Of a DNA stretch of 64,000 nucleotides, positions 55,235-64,000 are shown piece by piece. Numbering within the stretch: position 1 is the stretch's first letter; every line of letters begins with the position of its first letter. Both the position numbers and the translations under genes were made by a program. Under the pieces are notes generated by a model. That model was not told where the DNA came from. It searched no databases and saw only the letters and a program-made list of their open reading frames with translations. This DNA is from Lytechinus pictus (taxonomy: Eukaryota > Echinodermata > Echinoidea > Temnopleuroida > Toxopneustidae), in NCBI RefSeq assembly GCF_037042905.1, contig NC_087253.1, forward strand, positions 4,469,501-4,533,500. Direction: 5' to 3'.

Positions 55235-55960
55235 TGAGCATTATCGCCATACTTGCTGTGGTACCAACATAGTTCGCTGGCTGCTGCACCGGTGCTAGAC
55301 TGCGCATCGCGTCGGGCGTTTGTGTCACGCCTACGACTCCTACTACGACTTTGGCGTCGCTGCATGTTTCCAACAACGGTCGTGAGTTCCCTAACTAACC
55401 GAGTTAGCTCACTGACTTGATTTTCCAGATCATTGCGCGGTTTGGCTTCTCCGGATTTCTGCGCGACAGCGGATATTGCGCCATAACTTTCGGGCTGTGC
55501 TTCGATTATTTTGTCTGCTAGTTCCGACAAATCGCTCAGCGATAACGCTTCGCTAGTTGACGCCAATATTAATCTGACGTTGACCGGGAGCCTTTGTAGA
55601 AAAAGCTGTTTGAAAATGCCCTTTTCTAGCTTTTGGTCGCCTAATAGCTGCTCACCAAGTCCCCAAGCTCTTCCTCCGTCAAAAGCATCTGTACACGCCG
55701 TTGCTCTGATGCACTCACGCGTGCGATCAACTTGGATTTATCAAAATGTCTCGTATTTCTTGAGCTACTTCTTGAGGGAGCGCCGCAATTACGTGCGCGT
55801 ATTTTGTCGCATCGGCAGTAATTCCACACGTTGTAAACTGTGCTTCAACCTGAGCATACCACACCAGGGGATCCGTTTTCCAAAAAGGTGGCAGTTTGAT
55901 TGCCAATGCGCTCAATGACTGCGGTCCATCTTCCGCGTTACTAGTATTTTGATCTGTCAT
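55195..55960 (-). pseudogene. Gypsy gag region
   Basis: Starts at ATG 55960: LPPFWKTDPLVWYAQVEAQF is typical of arthropod/invertebrate Gypsy gag. It then shifts frames twice (LIARVSASEQRRVQMLLTEE and LASTSEALSLSDLSELADKI) and ends in an Arg/Ser-rich stretch and a CWYHSKYGDNAHCC zinc-knuckle-like motif. Confidence 0.75.
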
Positions 55961-55991
55961 GATTACGTGATCTTAGATCATCAGTATAAAA

Positions 55992-56214
55992 TCAAAACAA
56001 GTAGTTTTGAATGCCGTTGATCCAGGTGGATTTACCAACTCCTGTTTCACCTAGAATGAGGATGTTCATTTCTTTCATTGCTTCCAATTGGGAAAGGTCG
56101 TCCTCCAGCAGGACCTTCGGATATACCAGAAATTCCATACCGTGACGTGGGTCGTTGCAACGGAACTTTGAATCTTGAGGACTTGACATTCCACATTTGC
56201 AGTATCTAGATTAT
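55992..56214 (-). pseudogene. SNTX/AIG1-type GTPase pseudogene, P-loop fragment
   Basis: Matches the intact gene from YCKCGMSSPQDSKFRCND through the G1 loop GETGVGKSTWI to IQNYL, then runs into non-matching sequence at the Gypsy border. Upstream of 56214 the match stops abruptly and an in-frame TAA follows, so the N-terminal two thirds of this paralogue are missing. Confidence 0.75.
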
Positions 56215-57343
56215 AGCCTGCCCGGCTAAATAAACTTGACAAATTAAATAACTACTCAGGAAAAATATATCATTTCATAAAAGTTTGAAGTTATTATTCC
56301 AGAAAGACCACATCATGATTAAGCGACGCATACTTAAACTCGTAAAATTACTTTAGACCTTAAAACTATGCAATCGTTACAATCAGATACAGATGACAAG
56401 TTTAAAGCTAATGACGATGTGGGCCAACTAATACCACATAATTGTAGCAGAAAAACTCTGTGATTTGTCCTTTTTTATTTTTAGAGTAGGGGCAACGTTT
56501 TGACAATCATGGTAGGCATATGACAGGTGCGGTATAATATCCAGCATTTCCCTTGTATCAAGTGGAACACCATTAGGTGGATATCGGGATTGACAAAATA
56601 TTTCATTGCATACAACTGTATTCTGTAGCTTTCGTCCAGCAAAATGGGAGGTACTCTGGACACTCCTCTGGACACTCAATGTCGGCTTAATAGCCATGGT
56701 AATATCATGCCAAAGCCCACTGATCAGATATTGTTTGAAATTGAGGTCTTCTCCGCAGGAACTCTCTTTAGAAACTAGAAGAATTGTTATTTTAGTTATG
56801 TTTCTTGTGCTGTATCAAAACTGTGATAATAATCATTGCCTCCTCTAAAGGTTTGCTTGTGACTTTGATGGATCTCCGAACTGCACCGAGTTTTCATCTA
56901 TCCCGTAATTGCCAAATGAGACGACTACCCTGGATGAGAATTGAGGGTTACTGTAAGTTCTTTTTTAAGCGTGACACACTCTTCCTTTCCCCTCCTCCTC
57001 AAATTGCGGAGGACAGCCACAATGTATCATTGAATCCGCACCATACCGGTATGCTTAAAATTGTTGAATGTGAAAAATATCAGTCAAAAGAATAGGCTAC
57101 AACAGGATACATGATTTTTTTCTCGTTCGTTTACACATGCTTCTTGCGTCAATATATTTAGGTAATTTACTTCCTACAAGATCAAGGGTACTTTAATATT
57201 TCTGAGAAGACGGAGTTAAAAGTCTTGTCCAATTCTCGTCCCGAAAATTGGTCCCTTTGGATGTTCATTTAGCTCTCCTGATTAGTGTTGCATGACGCAC
57301 ATCCGACAGACCAAATCCCATTTTCGTATAACTAATATGTTGT
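56215..57343. other. Intergenic between the two GTPase copies
   Basis: No match to the GTPase gene and no recognised repeat. It is the 3' flank of the intact gene. Confidence 0.4.
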
Positions 57344-60300
57344 CTAACGCCAATAAAACAAATTACTAACATAGTTGGTAACCGTGGTCACCATGTTCTT
57401 CATTCGAGAGGTTCTTCTGGGAGGTTGTACATGTACCACTTTGAAAGGTTTGTCATTGGCTGTGTGCAGAATAGAAATTTCCTCAAACAATTTCTTCAAA
57501 GTGCCACCAAAATGTTTCAGCTTAAAGAGTTCTTCTTGAAGTTCTTTTACCTGTTCTGGTGTCTTGATATTTTCGTTAGCTCCCCCAGCGATAGCGTTGT
57601 CAAAAATTTCTCTCTGCTTCTTGTATTCTGCTTTCATCTTACTCATGTTCTCTAGCACACCTTCCTTTCGAAGTGTGACTGGTTTTGCTTTCTCTTGCTT
57701 AATGCACATTTCCAGGTATTCTTCCACAGCGTCGTTGTATGTAATGAGAGCATTTGCCTCCAGGTACGACCCAAACTTTGCTCCAGTTGCCAAGATGATT
57801 TTTTGCTCAGCTTTCAATTCTTCAACTTTCTTGTTGATTTCATTAATGAATGCTTCCTTCTTTGCTTTAAAGTTGCAAATGGTGTTGATTTGTTGTTGAG
57901 TGTGGGTTGACAGAAACTCCTTCTCTGTTATTTGTAATTCGTATGTCAAGTGCATATGCTGCTGGTAACTGTGAGTGCAGGTATCGCAGTATTGGTCAGT
58001 CATGGCCGCACATTCAGCAAGTTTAGGATTACCTGTTGTTTCGATTGGCACACCTGCAATATAACAGTGAGAGTGACATACGGTCTTGTACACTGTGTTA
58101 TGTACCTTTGTCTGTCCGACTGGGATGTATGTGACGCAATCAGGGGCAGCGCACACTGTCTTTGGATATCCTAGTTCCTTCTGTTGTAGGTCATATCCTT
58201 TGAATTTCAAGTCTTTCTTCAAAGAGATCATTTCAGTATTTGCATGGCCAATCTTAGCTTTTGTTTCTCTTGCTGCATCAAGATTGTGATTGATTGTATT
58301 TGCTACTTCTGCTAAGGGTTTACTCGTTACTATGACGATTCTCCGAGCTTCGTTCAAACCCACCGTATCTCTCACTCTATGCGGCTTAAGTTGGCGTTCG
58401 ATGTAATCTAGGAGACGCCTTGTTTCCTCTACAGACTTGTCCCAACTGGACGAGTAGGTGACGATTTCTGCCTCGCCGAACGTGACACCGTTCTTAGTGC
58501 AGGCAAGGAACCGAAAAGGTTCGTTATCGAAACAAAAGTATTTATCCTTCGTTGCTTGTATACCGACGTTTTTCTTCTCAAGCTCTTCATTAAGAACTGG
58601 TAAGGTGTCGCCTGGCTGGTAGAAAGTCTGGCGAGCGTTCGTGAAGCAGAAAACGATGTTGTTCTTGGCTGATTTGTGCAGTTGAACCAGCAGTTCTTGG
58701 ATGCAAAATCGGAACATTACGGTAAGCCTTGCATTATTTGGTTTCAGAAATATGCATATCGCATGTATCTGAGAGTAGGAAGTAAGGTGAGACAATATTC
58801 TCTTCATATTGATTTCATCCTGCTCATAACCATCTACATCACCTATACCTGGTGTGTCAATCAATCGCACTCGTCTGTCGCCAACGGTGAAGACATATGA
58901 CCGAGGTTCTTTTGTTGCCGATTTTCCAGTTTCTTGCACCTCATTGGGATCGTCTATCCCTATCTTAATTTTTCTTTGCTCACCATCTTGGGTTAAGGTG
59001 AACGATGATGGGATCAAAACCGGAAAGTCTTTTTGGTTCACGGCTTCATGTATATTGTTAAATGACAAGTAGTTTTGAATGCTGTTGATCCAGGTGGATT
59101 TACCAACTCCTGTTTCACCTAGAATGAGGATGTTCATTTCTTTCATTGCTTCCAATTGGGAAAGTTCGCCCTCCAGCAAGACCTTCGGATATCCCACAAA
59201 GTCCATACCATGTCGTGAGTCATTGCAACGAAACTTTGAATCTTGAGGACTTGACATTCCACATTTGCAGTAAAATAGTTTGAACGCTGTGAGATACTCG
59301 ACAAACCGTTTGCATTTCGAACATCTCCATTTGGATGGGTCAGCAGAACAACGCCCGTTGCCACCTAGAGCATTCGGACATCTTAGCGTGACCAATGTAC
59401 GTTCATTCGGGATGTCAGTTCTTGGTTCTGGATTTATAATTTGAATCATACTCGCATCGATGAATTCGCCCTCTTTCTCAAACAGGTCTTCTATTGTAAG
59501 TACGCCATTTTCGTACTTCTTAATTACTGGCTTCTTTCCTTGATCTAGCCAGACATGGGTAGCTACAGATTCCTGGTCTACAACAATAAATTTAAAGGAC
59601 TCGTACCTTGAATAAGTGGAAAGCAATCGCATGAATAAGTCTCGACTTTTTTCCACAAATTCAACGTCGGCGCCCTTTGGGATGTAGAAAACGAAAGTAT
59701 TTTCTTTCGCACATATAACTAGTTCATCGTTCCTACCGATGTATTTGATCCCCTTGCTTAGCATCGGCCTGATAACCCTGACCTTCTTCAGGTACGGTTC
59801 AAATTCCTCTTCGTACTTCAAAGCAGATAATTCTTCAGAGTGCAGTTTACTCAGGAACTCTTCGAGGACACTCGATGCATCTTCTCCCGATCTCACCCTT
59901 TTAACTATCTCTTGTAGTTCAGTTTTGAAACGTGATTCTTGCACAAACAAAGAATCTCCCCAAACCATATCAATTCTCCTGAGGACTTCATCAGAAATTA
60001 ATGCATTATTAAGCTTTATGTCATGATATATCTTTTGACTTTTTTCCTTTACCTTTTCCAAGACCTGTGCAGCTTTCTGAATTATACATTCGTCAACTTC
60101 CTTGTGTACCATGTTTTCAGCTGCCTTGACATTGAACTTTTTTCTAATAGTTTCTACAGGCAAGAGATAGTATTTGAGTGGGACCCCATTACCATAGCTA
60201 GTATTTTTCACAAAAGCGGGTAAAGACTTCGCAAGCCTAAGCGCTCCTTCGAATGTGTCGGGGTTATTTTCGTTTGTAATCAAAACGTCGGCCCTACATT

Positions 60301-60697
60301 TATAAGAAAGCCTTCCACTTTCAACCTTCCCCTTCTCATCATCAACGTAGACATTTGTCGCTCCCTGTGCAAGAAGAATATCCCTAAGGTTTCCAAGCTC
60401 GACACCTGCATCTGCCCTAACAGCCGAACCGTCATTATTCTCAATATTCTCATACTCGCACGTAACTGTACATTGGGCCCCCCGATCAATGCCTACTACA
60501 ACATGCGTCGCAGGGGTGTTTGGATCGGATAGGATATCCTTGTCAATGATATCTCTGTTCTGGATTATTGCTACCTCTTCGTTGACAGTACTCAGCTTGT
60601 AGATGAGACTCTTGCTTTGGGTCATTGCACTCCTCCGCTCGTCTCTAAGGAAAGCTCCTGATCCATTGAGCTCTACCATTCCGACTGTAACACTCAG
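57344..60697 (-). CDS. GTPase gene main exon
   Basis: The frame is open further to 60790, but I place the exon start at 60697. On the minus strand TCATCATCTTTCTTTTTTAT followed by CCAAACATCAG is a strong acceptor. The 31 residues upstream of it (MRSSIRV... with a hydrophobic run) are then intronic. The exon carries all domains and the stop. Confidence 0.8.
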   Translation of the reverse strand: MSVTVGMVELNGSGAFLRDERRSAMTQSKSLIYKLSTVNEEVAIIQNRDIIDKDILSDPNTPATHVVVGIDRGAQCTVTCEYENIENNDGSAVRADAGVELGNLRDILLAQGATNVYVDDEKGKVESGRLSYKCRADVLITNENNPDTFEGALRLAKSLPAFVKNTSYGNGVPLKYYLLPVETIRKKFNVKAAENMVHKEVDECIIQKAAQVLEKVKEKSQKIYHDIKLNNALISDEVLRRIDMVWGDSLFVQESRFKTELQEIVKRVRSGEDASSVLEEFLSKLHSEELSALKYEEEFEPYLKKVRVIRPMLSKGIKYIGRNDELVICAKENTFVFYIPKGADVEFVEKSRDLFMRLLSTYSRYESFKFIVVDQESVATHVWLDQGKKPVIKKYENGVLTIEDLFEKEGEFIDASMIQIINPEPRTDIPNERTLVTLRCPNALGGNGRCSADPSKWRCSKCKRFVEYLTAFKLFYCKCGMSSPQDSKFRCNDSRHGMDFVGYPKVLLEGELSQLEAMKEMNILILGETGVGKSTWINSIQNYLSFNNIHEAVNQKDFPVLIPSSFTLTQDGEQRKIKIGIDDPNEVQETGKSATKEPRSYVFTVGDRRVRLIDTPGIGDVDGYEQDEINMKRILSHLTSYSQIHAICIFLKPNNARLTVMFRFCIQELLVQLHKSAKNNIVFCFTNARQTFYQPGDTLPVLNEELEKKNVGIQATKDKYFCFDNEPFRFLACTKNGVTFGEAEIVTYSSSWDKSVEETRRLLDYIERQLKPHRVRDTVGLNEARRIVIVTSKPLAEVANTINHNLDAARETKAKIGHANTEMISLKKDLKFKGYDLQQKELGYPKTVCAAPDCVTYIPVGQTKVHNTVYKTVCHSHCYIAGVPIETTGNPKLAECAAMTDQYCDTCTHSYQQHMHLTYELQITEKEFLSTHTQQQINTICNFKAKKEAFINEINKKVEELKAEQKIILATGAKFGSYLEANALITYNDAVEEYLEMCIKQEKAKPVTLRKEGVLENMSKMKAEYKKQREIFDNAIAGGANENIKTPEQVKELQEELFKLKHFGGTLKKLFEEISILHTANDKPFKVVHVQPPRRTSRMKNMVTTVTNYVSNLFYWR

Positions 60698-61665
60698 CTG
60701 ATGTTTGGATAGAATGTTATAAAAAAGAAAGATGATGATAGATAATAATGCAGTGAGTGTTGGATGTGTAACCCGAATAGAGGAACGCATTATATTTACT
60801 CTAATTATTTGTTCATCTAATTGATCTGCCTTTTCTATTCATGGTTAAATTTAATTGATAAATGGTCTGTAATAATTTGCCTTAAAACAACCAATAAAAA
60901 CGAGAAATACCTCAGATAGTCTAAAAAATATATTGGAACGAATCTCGCATTTTATTGTGAAAACCTATACACAAGATAAGAAAGTATAAAGATGAGATCT
61001 GAAAAGAAGTGAAAACATCTGAAAGGAAACTCTGTATTTGTTTAGACTTACTAGAAGTTTAAGTGTGGCGCCAAAATTTGTCGAGGACGCACGGATAGTG
61101 GCCGTGATCAAAGGGGGGGGGGGGTAGTCATGCCCCCAGTTCTCAATACCTTCGGATTAGCACATCTTTTATTTAAAGGAAAAGTGTCTTGAGCGGGCAC
61201 TTTCCAAAGTTGTGCCGACACCCAGGTACGCGATTTTGAAATTACCCAAAATTACTAAGTGCATGTCGAACCCCAAGTCATTTAGAAATCGAATGCAAAT
61301 TTAGCTTATAACCAACATTGTTAACTGCAATATTATCTTCACTTTTACTGATTAAAATATAATTCAAGATTTTTAAGATTTATTATTTCACTTAATATCC
61401 TTACATCGTAGAATGCATTTAATTTGATAACCTAATGACGTCTGAAGATAAAAAACATCCCTTCTTCGAGGAAAAAACTTGTGACCCCGCTTTCAGGCAG
61501 AAAACAGATCATCTGTATTTAACTGACCTGTAGTGCATCTTCTACACCGAGTTTCTCGCACTTCTCCTGCCAACTGTCAGATTCTGTTATCTCAATCTCC
61601 GTCTTGGCAATGTCCCTAGTTTCTACCATATTGTCTTCGAGTTTTGAAACGAATAGGGTTTCATT
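57344..61665 (-). CDS. Large GTPase with SNTX-like N-terminus and AIG1/GIMAP-like G domain (3' two exons seen)
   Basis: Exons 61665-61528 and 60697-57344 join in phase 0 and give about 1163 residues; earlier exons are possible. The region around PATHVVVGIDRGAQCTVTCE to VPLKYYLLPVETI resembles the stonustoxin-type N-terminal module. A helical part and a thioredoxin-like part (FIVVDQES) follow. Next is a Cys-rich zinc-ribbon-like segment (CPNALGGNGRC, CSKCKRF, CKCG). The G domain has GETGVGKST (G1, about residue 573), DTPGIGD (G3, about 660) and TNAR in the G4 position (about 730) instead of TKxD. A Cys/His cluster (CAAPDC, HSHC, CDTCTHSYQQH) sits in coiled coil, ending FYWR. It probably binds and hydrolyses GTP in the cytosol; an immune role is suggested only by family resemblance. 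The frame has no lesions. A dead paralogue lies downstream. Confidence 0.8.
60698..61527 (-). other. Intron of the GTPase gene
   Basis: 830 bp, donor GTCAGT at 61527, acceptor CAG at 60698-60700. Contains a G homopolymer near 61110 and otherwise nothing recognised. Confidence 0.6.
61528..61665 (-). CDS. GTPase gene upstream exon (46 codons)
   Basis: Minus-strand sequence with acceptor TTTCTTTGTATAG before 61665 and donor CAG|GTCAGT at 61528. It encodes an acidic, helical segment (ETLFVSKLEDNMVETRDIAK, SDSWQEKCEKLGVEDALQ) in a single open frame, phase 0 at its 3' end, which matches the main exon. Its GC content is above the flanks. Confidence 0.6.
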
Positions 61666-61844
61666 CTATACAAAGAAAGATATTACATAACATAGAATTA
61701 GATGATAATTATTTTTATTCATTGGTTGTTCACAACTTCAGAGAGAGATTTAGAGATGAGAAGTGTTTTTAATGTAAGAACTTTTCATTTTAATGTATGA
61801 AATTAAAGGTAAATAACTGCTATGTTTTAGAGAACAAGTATCCC

Positions 61845-62469
61845 TTAAAGGCCATCCCAACAAAAGGACTGTTTGTTGGGGTGGCCCAACAAAAAATTGA
61901 TTTGAATAAAAAGAGAGAAATCCAACAAGCATAACACTGAAAATTTCATCAAAGTCGTAAGTAAATTAAGAAAGTTATGACATTTTAAAGTTTCGCTTAA
62001 TTTCACAAAACAGTTGTATGCACATCCTGGTCGGTCTGCAAATGAGGAGACTGGTGACGTCATCCACTCACAATTTCTTTTGTATTTTATTACATGAAAT
62101 ATTCTAATTTATTCTTCTCATTGCCAAGTGAAACAGCGATTAATTTCTCTCTGAACATGTGAAATTAGAATTGGTAATACTATTTGGTTCAGTCAAGTTG
62201 GTCCTTATTGTGAAAACTGTAAAAATAAAATAATGTATGATTCAAACAATAAAAAATAAAAGAAATAGTGAGTGAGGGACATCATCGACTGTCTTATTTG
62301 CATGTTACTGAGTTGTGCACATCACTGTTTTGTAAAAAAATAAGTGAAACTTTAAAATTTCATAACTTTTTTATTTATTCGATTTTGATGAAATTTTCAG
62401 CGTTATGCTAGGTTGATTTTTCTCTATTTATCAAAATCAACATTTTTCTGGGATGGACTTGAACTTTAA
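61845..62469. mobile_element. TTAA-flanked MITE, same family as 13654-19371
   Basis: TTAAAGGCCATCCCA at the left and TGGGATGGACTTGAACTTTAA-like at the right. The body (CATTATTTCTTTTGTATTTT-like, GAGTGAGGGACATCATCGA) matches 18950-19371. TTAA flanks both ends. Confidence 0.8.
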
Positions 62470-62589
62470 GTAGACCAGAGTATTCTAGAATGTTTCAATG
62501 TAGTAATGCAACAACACCCCTTTCATTTGTATGTCATAGCAGGCATATCTAATGAGGCAGTGGATTACTCCTTACGGTGAATTTTACAA

Positions 62590-62716
62590 GGTTAAAATGG
62601 CAGAAGTAAACATGGCAGAGGTTAAAAGTGGCAGGGGTAGCAATGGCAGAGGTAAACATGGGAGATGTAAAATGGGAGAGGGGAAAAATGCAGAAGTAAA
62701 AATGACAGAGGTATTA
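62590..62716 (+). repeat. 18-bp minisatellite
   Basis: About seven diverged copies of ATGGCAGAGGTAAAC-like units. Confidence 0.8.
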
Positions 62717-63645
62717 TGGCCAGTCTTAAACCCCCATGCAATAAATTGTCAAAAAGCCCCCGAATGTACATACAGTGCGTCTCAAAAAAACTATACACTT
62801 TTAAAAGGGCTACCAAACAAAAAATATGTCTATTTGGGGAAAAAATATCTATATATATGGAAAGCCAATAAAGTCAACTTTAAGATAAAATAAAAAAAAA
62901 ATTGAAAATAATTCATGCTTGAGTGAGCACTACCCACTTAAACAAAGGGTATGAAAATTAGGGTGGATAGGAATTAGCCTTTCGGTTTCTTTCAATTTTT
63001 GAGAGGCGAGTCCCTTGGAACTTGCAAACTTGAGGGTGTTGTGATAAATTAATGGTCATTCATTATCAATTTAAATTGTTAGAGCAAATTTCATGAACTA
63101 TCAAATTAAAATTCCATGCATGAGTGAGCGTAAATTGCAATCTTTAGTGCAGCATTTTAACTTTACAATGTGGATCTCAAGAGTGTGTTGGAGTCAGGAG
63201 AATAGGGGTTAGGAAGGACTTCAGTGGGTGAAGTAAACTGATGGAACGTTGAGCCTCCCTCCTACAGGTCCGTCCCCTCCTGATGGTTAGATCGAGACTG
63301 ATTGCTATTACATGTACGCAGGTCTTGAGCGGACTATCAATTTGATAATAAATTCTGAAAATCAAGTCATCAACCTTTACCTATCAATCATTCAATCAGC
63401 AATTTGTTAGTAAATCAATTTGAATAATGAAACATTCATATTTTTCAATAAATTATTAATCAAACATTCAGCTTTTTCAATAAATTATTTCATAAATCAT
63501 CATAATTAGTTAAGTTCTTAATAATCATTCAACGGAAAAGAAAGGCCCATTAACCATCAGTCACTTGGCATTAAAGTTTTGAATACCATTCGGGAGCAAG
63601 AAAGGGGGTGGAGGGCTGGGGTGAGTACATGATTTGTAATTTGTA
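62717..63645. other. Intergenic; possible Tc1-like end at 62773
   Basis: CAGTGCGTCTCAAAAAAACT after TA at 62771-62772 looks like a Tc1/mariner terminus without a visible partner. Nothing else recognised. Confidence 0.35.
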
Positions 63646-63844
63646 CACTCTAAAAAAGGTTTACCCAATATTGGGTAAAATGGGAACATGCATGTTGGTT
63701 GGGTAGAAAGATACCCAATATGTTGTAAATTTTACGCAATGTTGCTTTGAAATAGACCAATTTTGGGTAAAAAAATATCCAGCAAATATGCATGTTTCCT
63801 TTCTACCCAATTTGGGTAAAATTTTACTCAGTGTTTTGAGAGTG
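63646..63844. mobile_element. MITE built of ACCCAA/TTGGGT words, TA target
   Basis: CACTCTAAAAAAGG and TTTTGAGAGTG are inverted ends with TA on both sides (63644-63645 and 63845-63846). About seven TTGGGTA or TACCCAA words fill 199 bp. Confidence 0.8.
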
Positions 63845-64000
63845 TAAGATAACACAAAGAAGAATGCCCATTTAACTGAGTCGTACCCTATCTAACCCCC
63901 TTGGATGTAACAGGTACATACCATCACATTTATCTGACTCTCACAAGCACACTTGCTAAGATTCACATATACAATAAAGTAAAAATGCAACACTAAAATT

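Larger units (their letters stand above)
48286..55985 (-). mobile_element. Ty3/Gypsy LTR retrotransposon, degenerate, no 5' LTR found
   Basis: Minus-strand order gag (55960 downward), protease, RT, RNase H, integrase (to 52156), polypurine tract and 3' LTR, with a LINE nested at the LTR tip. The coding parts are split among several frames by indels and stops. Only about 50 bp separate the gag start from GTPase coding sequence at 56005, so the 5' LTR is missing or was deleted. It sits inside the GTPase pseudogene. Confidence 0.8.

Noticed and set aside
57425..60223. Many plus-strand frames across the GTPase gene
   Set aside because: They are antisense shadows of a long, motif-bearing minus-strand exon.
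60698..60790. Hydrophobic N-terminal extension of the GTPase frame read as a signal anchor
   Set aside because: The stretch overlaps a strong polypyrimidine tract and CAG acceptor, and a phase-matched upstream exon exists; it is better explained as intron.
62552..62893. 113-residue plus-strand frame
   Set aside because: Made of an 18-bp minisatellite and AT-rich DNA; no domain signature.

Overview
This window is repeat-rich animal genomic DNA: introns with GT/AG borders, several retrotransposon classes, MITEs, a satellite array, and low coding density. The mix of families (BEL/Pao, Ty3/Gypsy, Penelope-like, CR1-like and other LINEs, poly-G hAT-type MITEs, an EGF-ZP membrane protein, a stonustoxin-like/AIG1-type GTPase) suggests a marine deuterostome, most likely an echinoderm such as a sea urchin. 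That assignment is inference; no species-diagnostic gene is present.

Two host genes are supported. On the + strand, six exons from 13138 to 38364 encode the 3' part of a type I membrane protein: one EGF module, a complete zona pellucida (ZP) domain, a tetrabasic furin-like site, a transmembrane helix and a short tail. All exon phases agree. Its introns hold almost all the large repeats between 13.2 and 37 kb. On the - strand, a large GTPase gene lies at 57344-61665: SNTX-like N-terminal region, zinc-ribbon-like Cys clusters, AIG1/GIMAP-like G domain, coiled coil and a Cys/His-rich C-terminus. A related - strand copy at 46553-56214 is a pseudogene. A Gypsy element is inserted in it, and a LINE is inserted at the tip of that element's LTR.

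Layout. 1-2.6 kb: end of a BEL/Pao element and a LINE remnant. 3.5-5.6 kb: two fold-back MITEs. 5.7-12.8 kb: a cluster of two Penelope-like families (PLE-1 and PLE-2) in (TA)n-rich DNA, with hammerhead ribozyme motifs, one LINE insertion and one Harbinger-like MITE insertion. 13.65-19.37 kb: a TTAA-flanked MITE split by a 5.2-kb fold-back element, which carries a 7SL-RNA-like SINE in each arm. 20-24.7 kb: a 113-bp satellite with six-monomer higher-order structure. 28.2-36 kb: a 53-bp tandem array and a CCGCGG-repeat fold-back split by a 5.9-kb hAT-like insertion. 38.5-46.5 kb: mostly non-coding, with several TA-flanked MITEs. 46.5-61.7 kb: the GTPase locus. 61.8-64 kb: MITEs and otherwise featureless DNA.

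Target-site duplications recovered by eye (GTCCA, TTA, CCACC, ATAGAACC, CTACA, TTAA, TA) let the insertion order be read, so much of the window resolves into nested insertions. The clearest unusual elements are the 7SL-like SINE in the fold-back arms, the hammerhead motifs in PLE-1, the conserved GCGAGCGCGAAGCGCGAGC-type core at 30-34.7 kb, and the SNTX-like/GTPase fusion protein.
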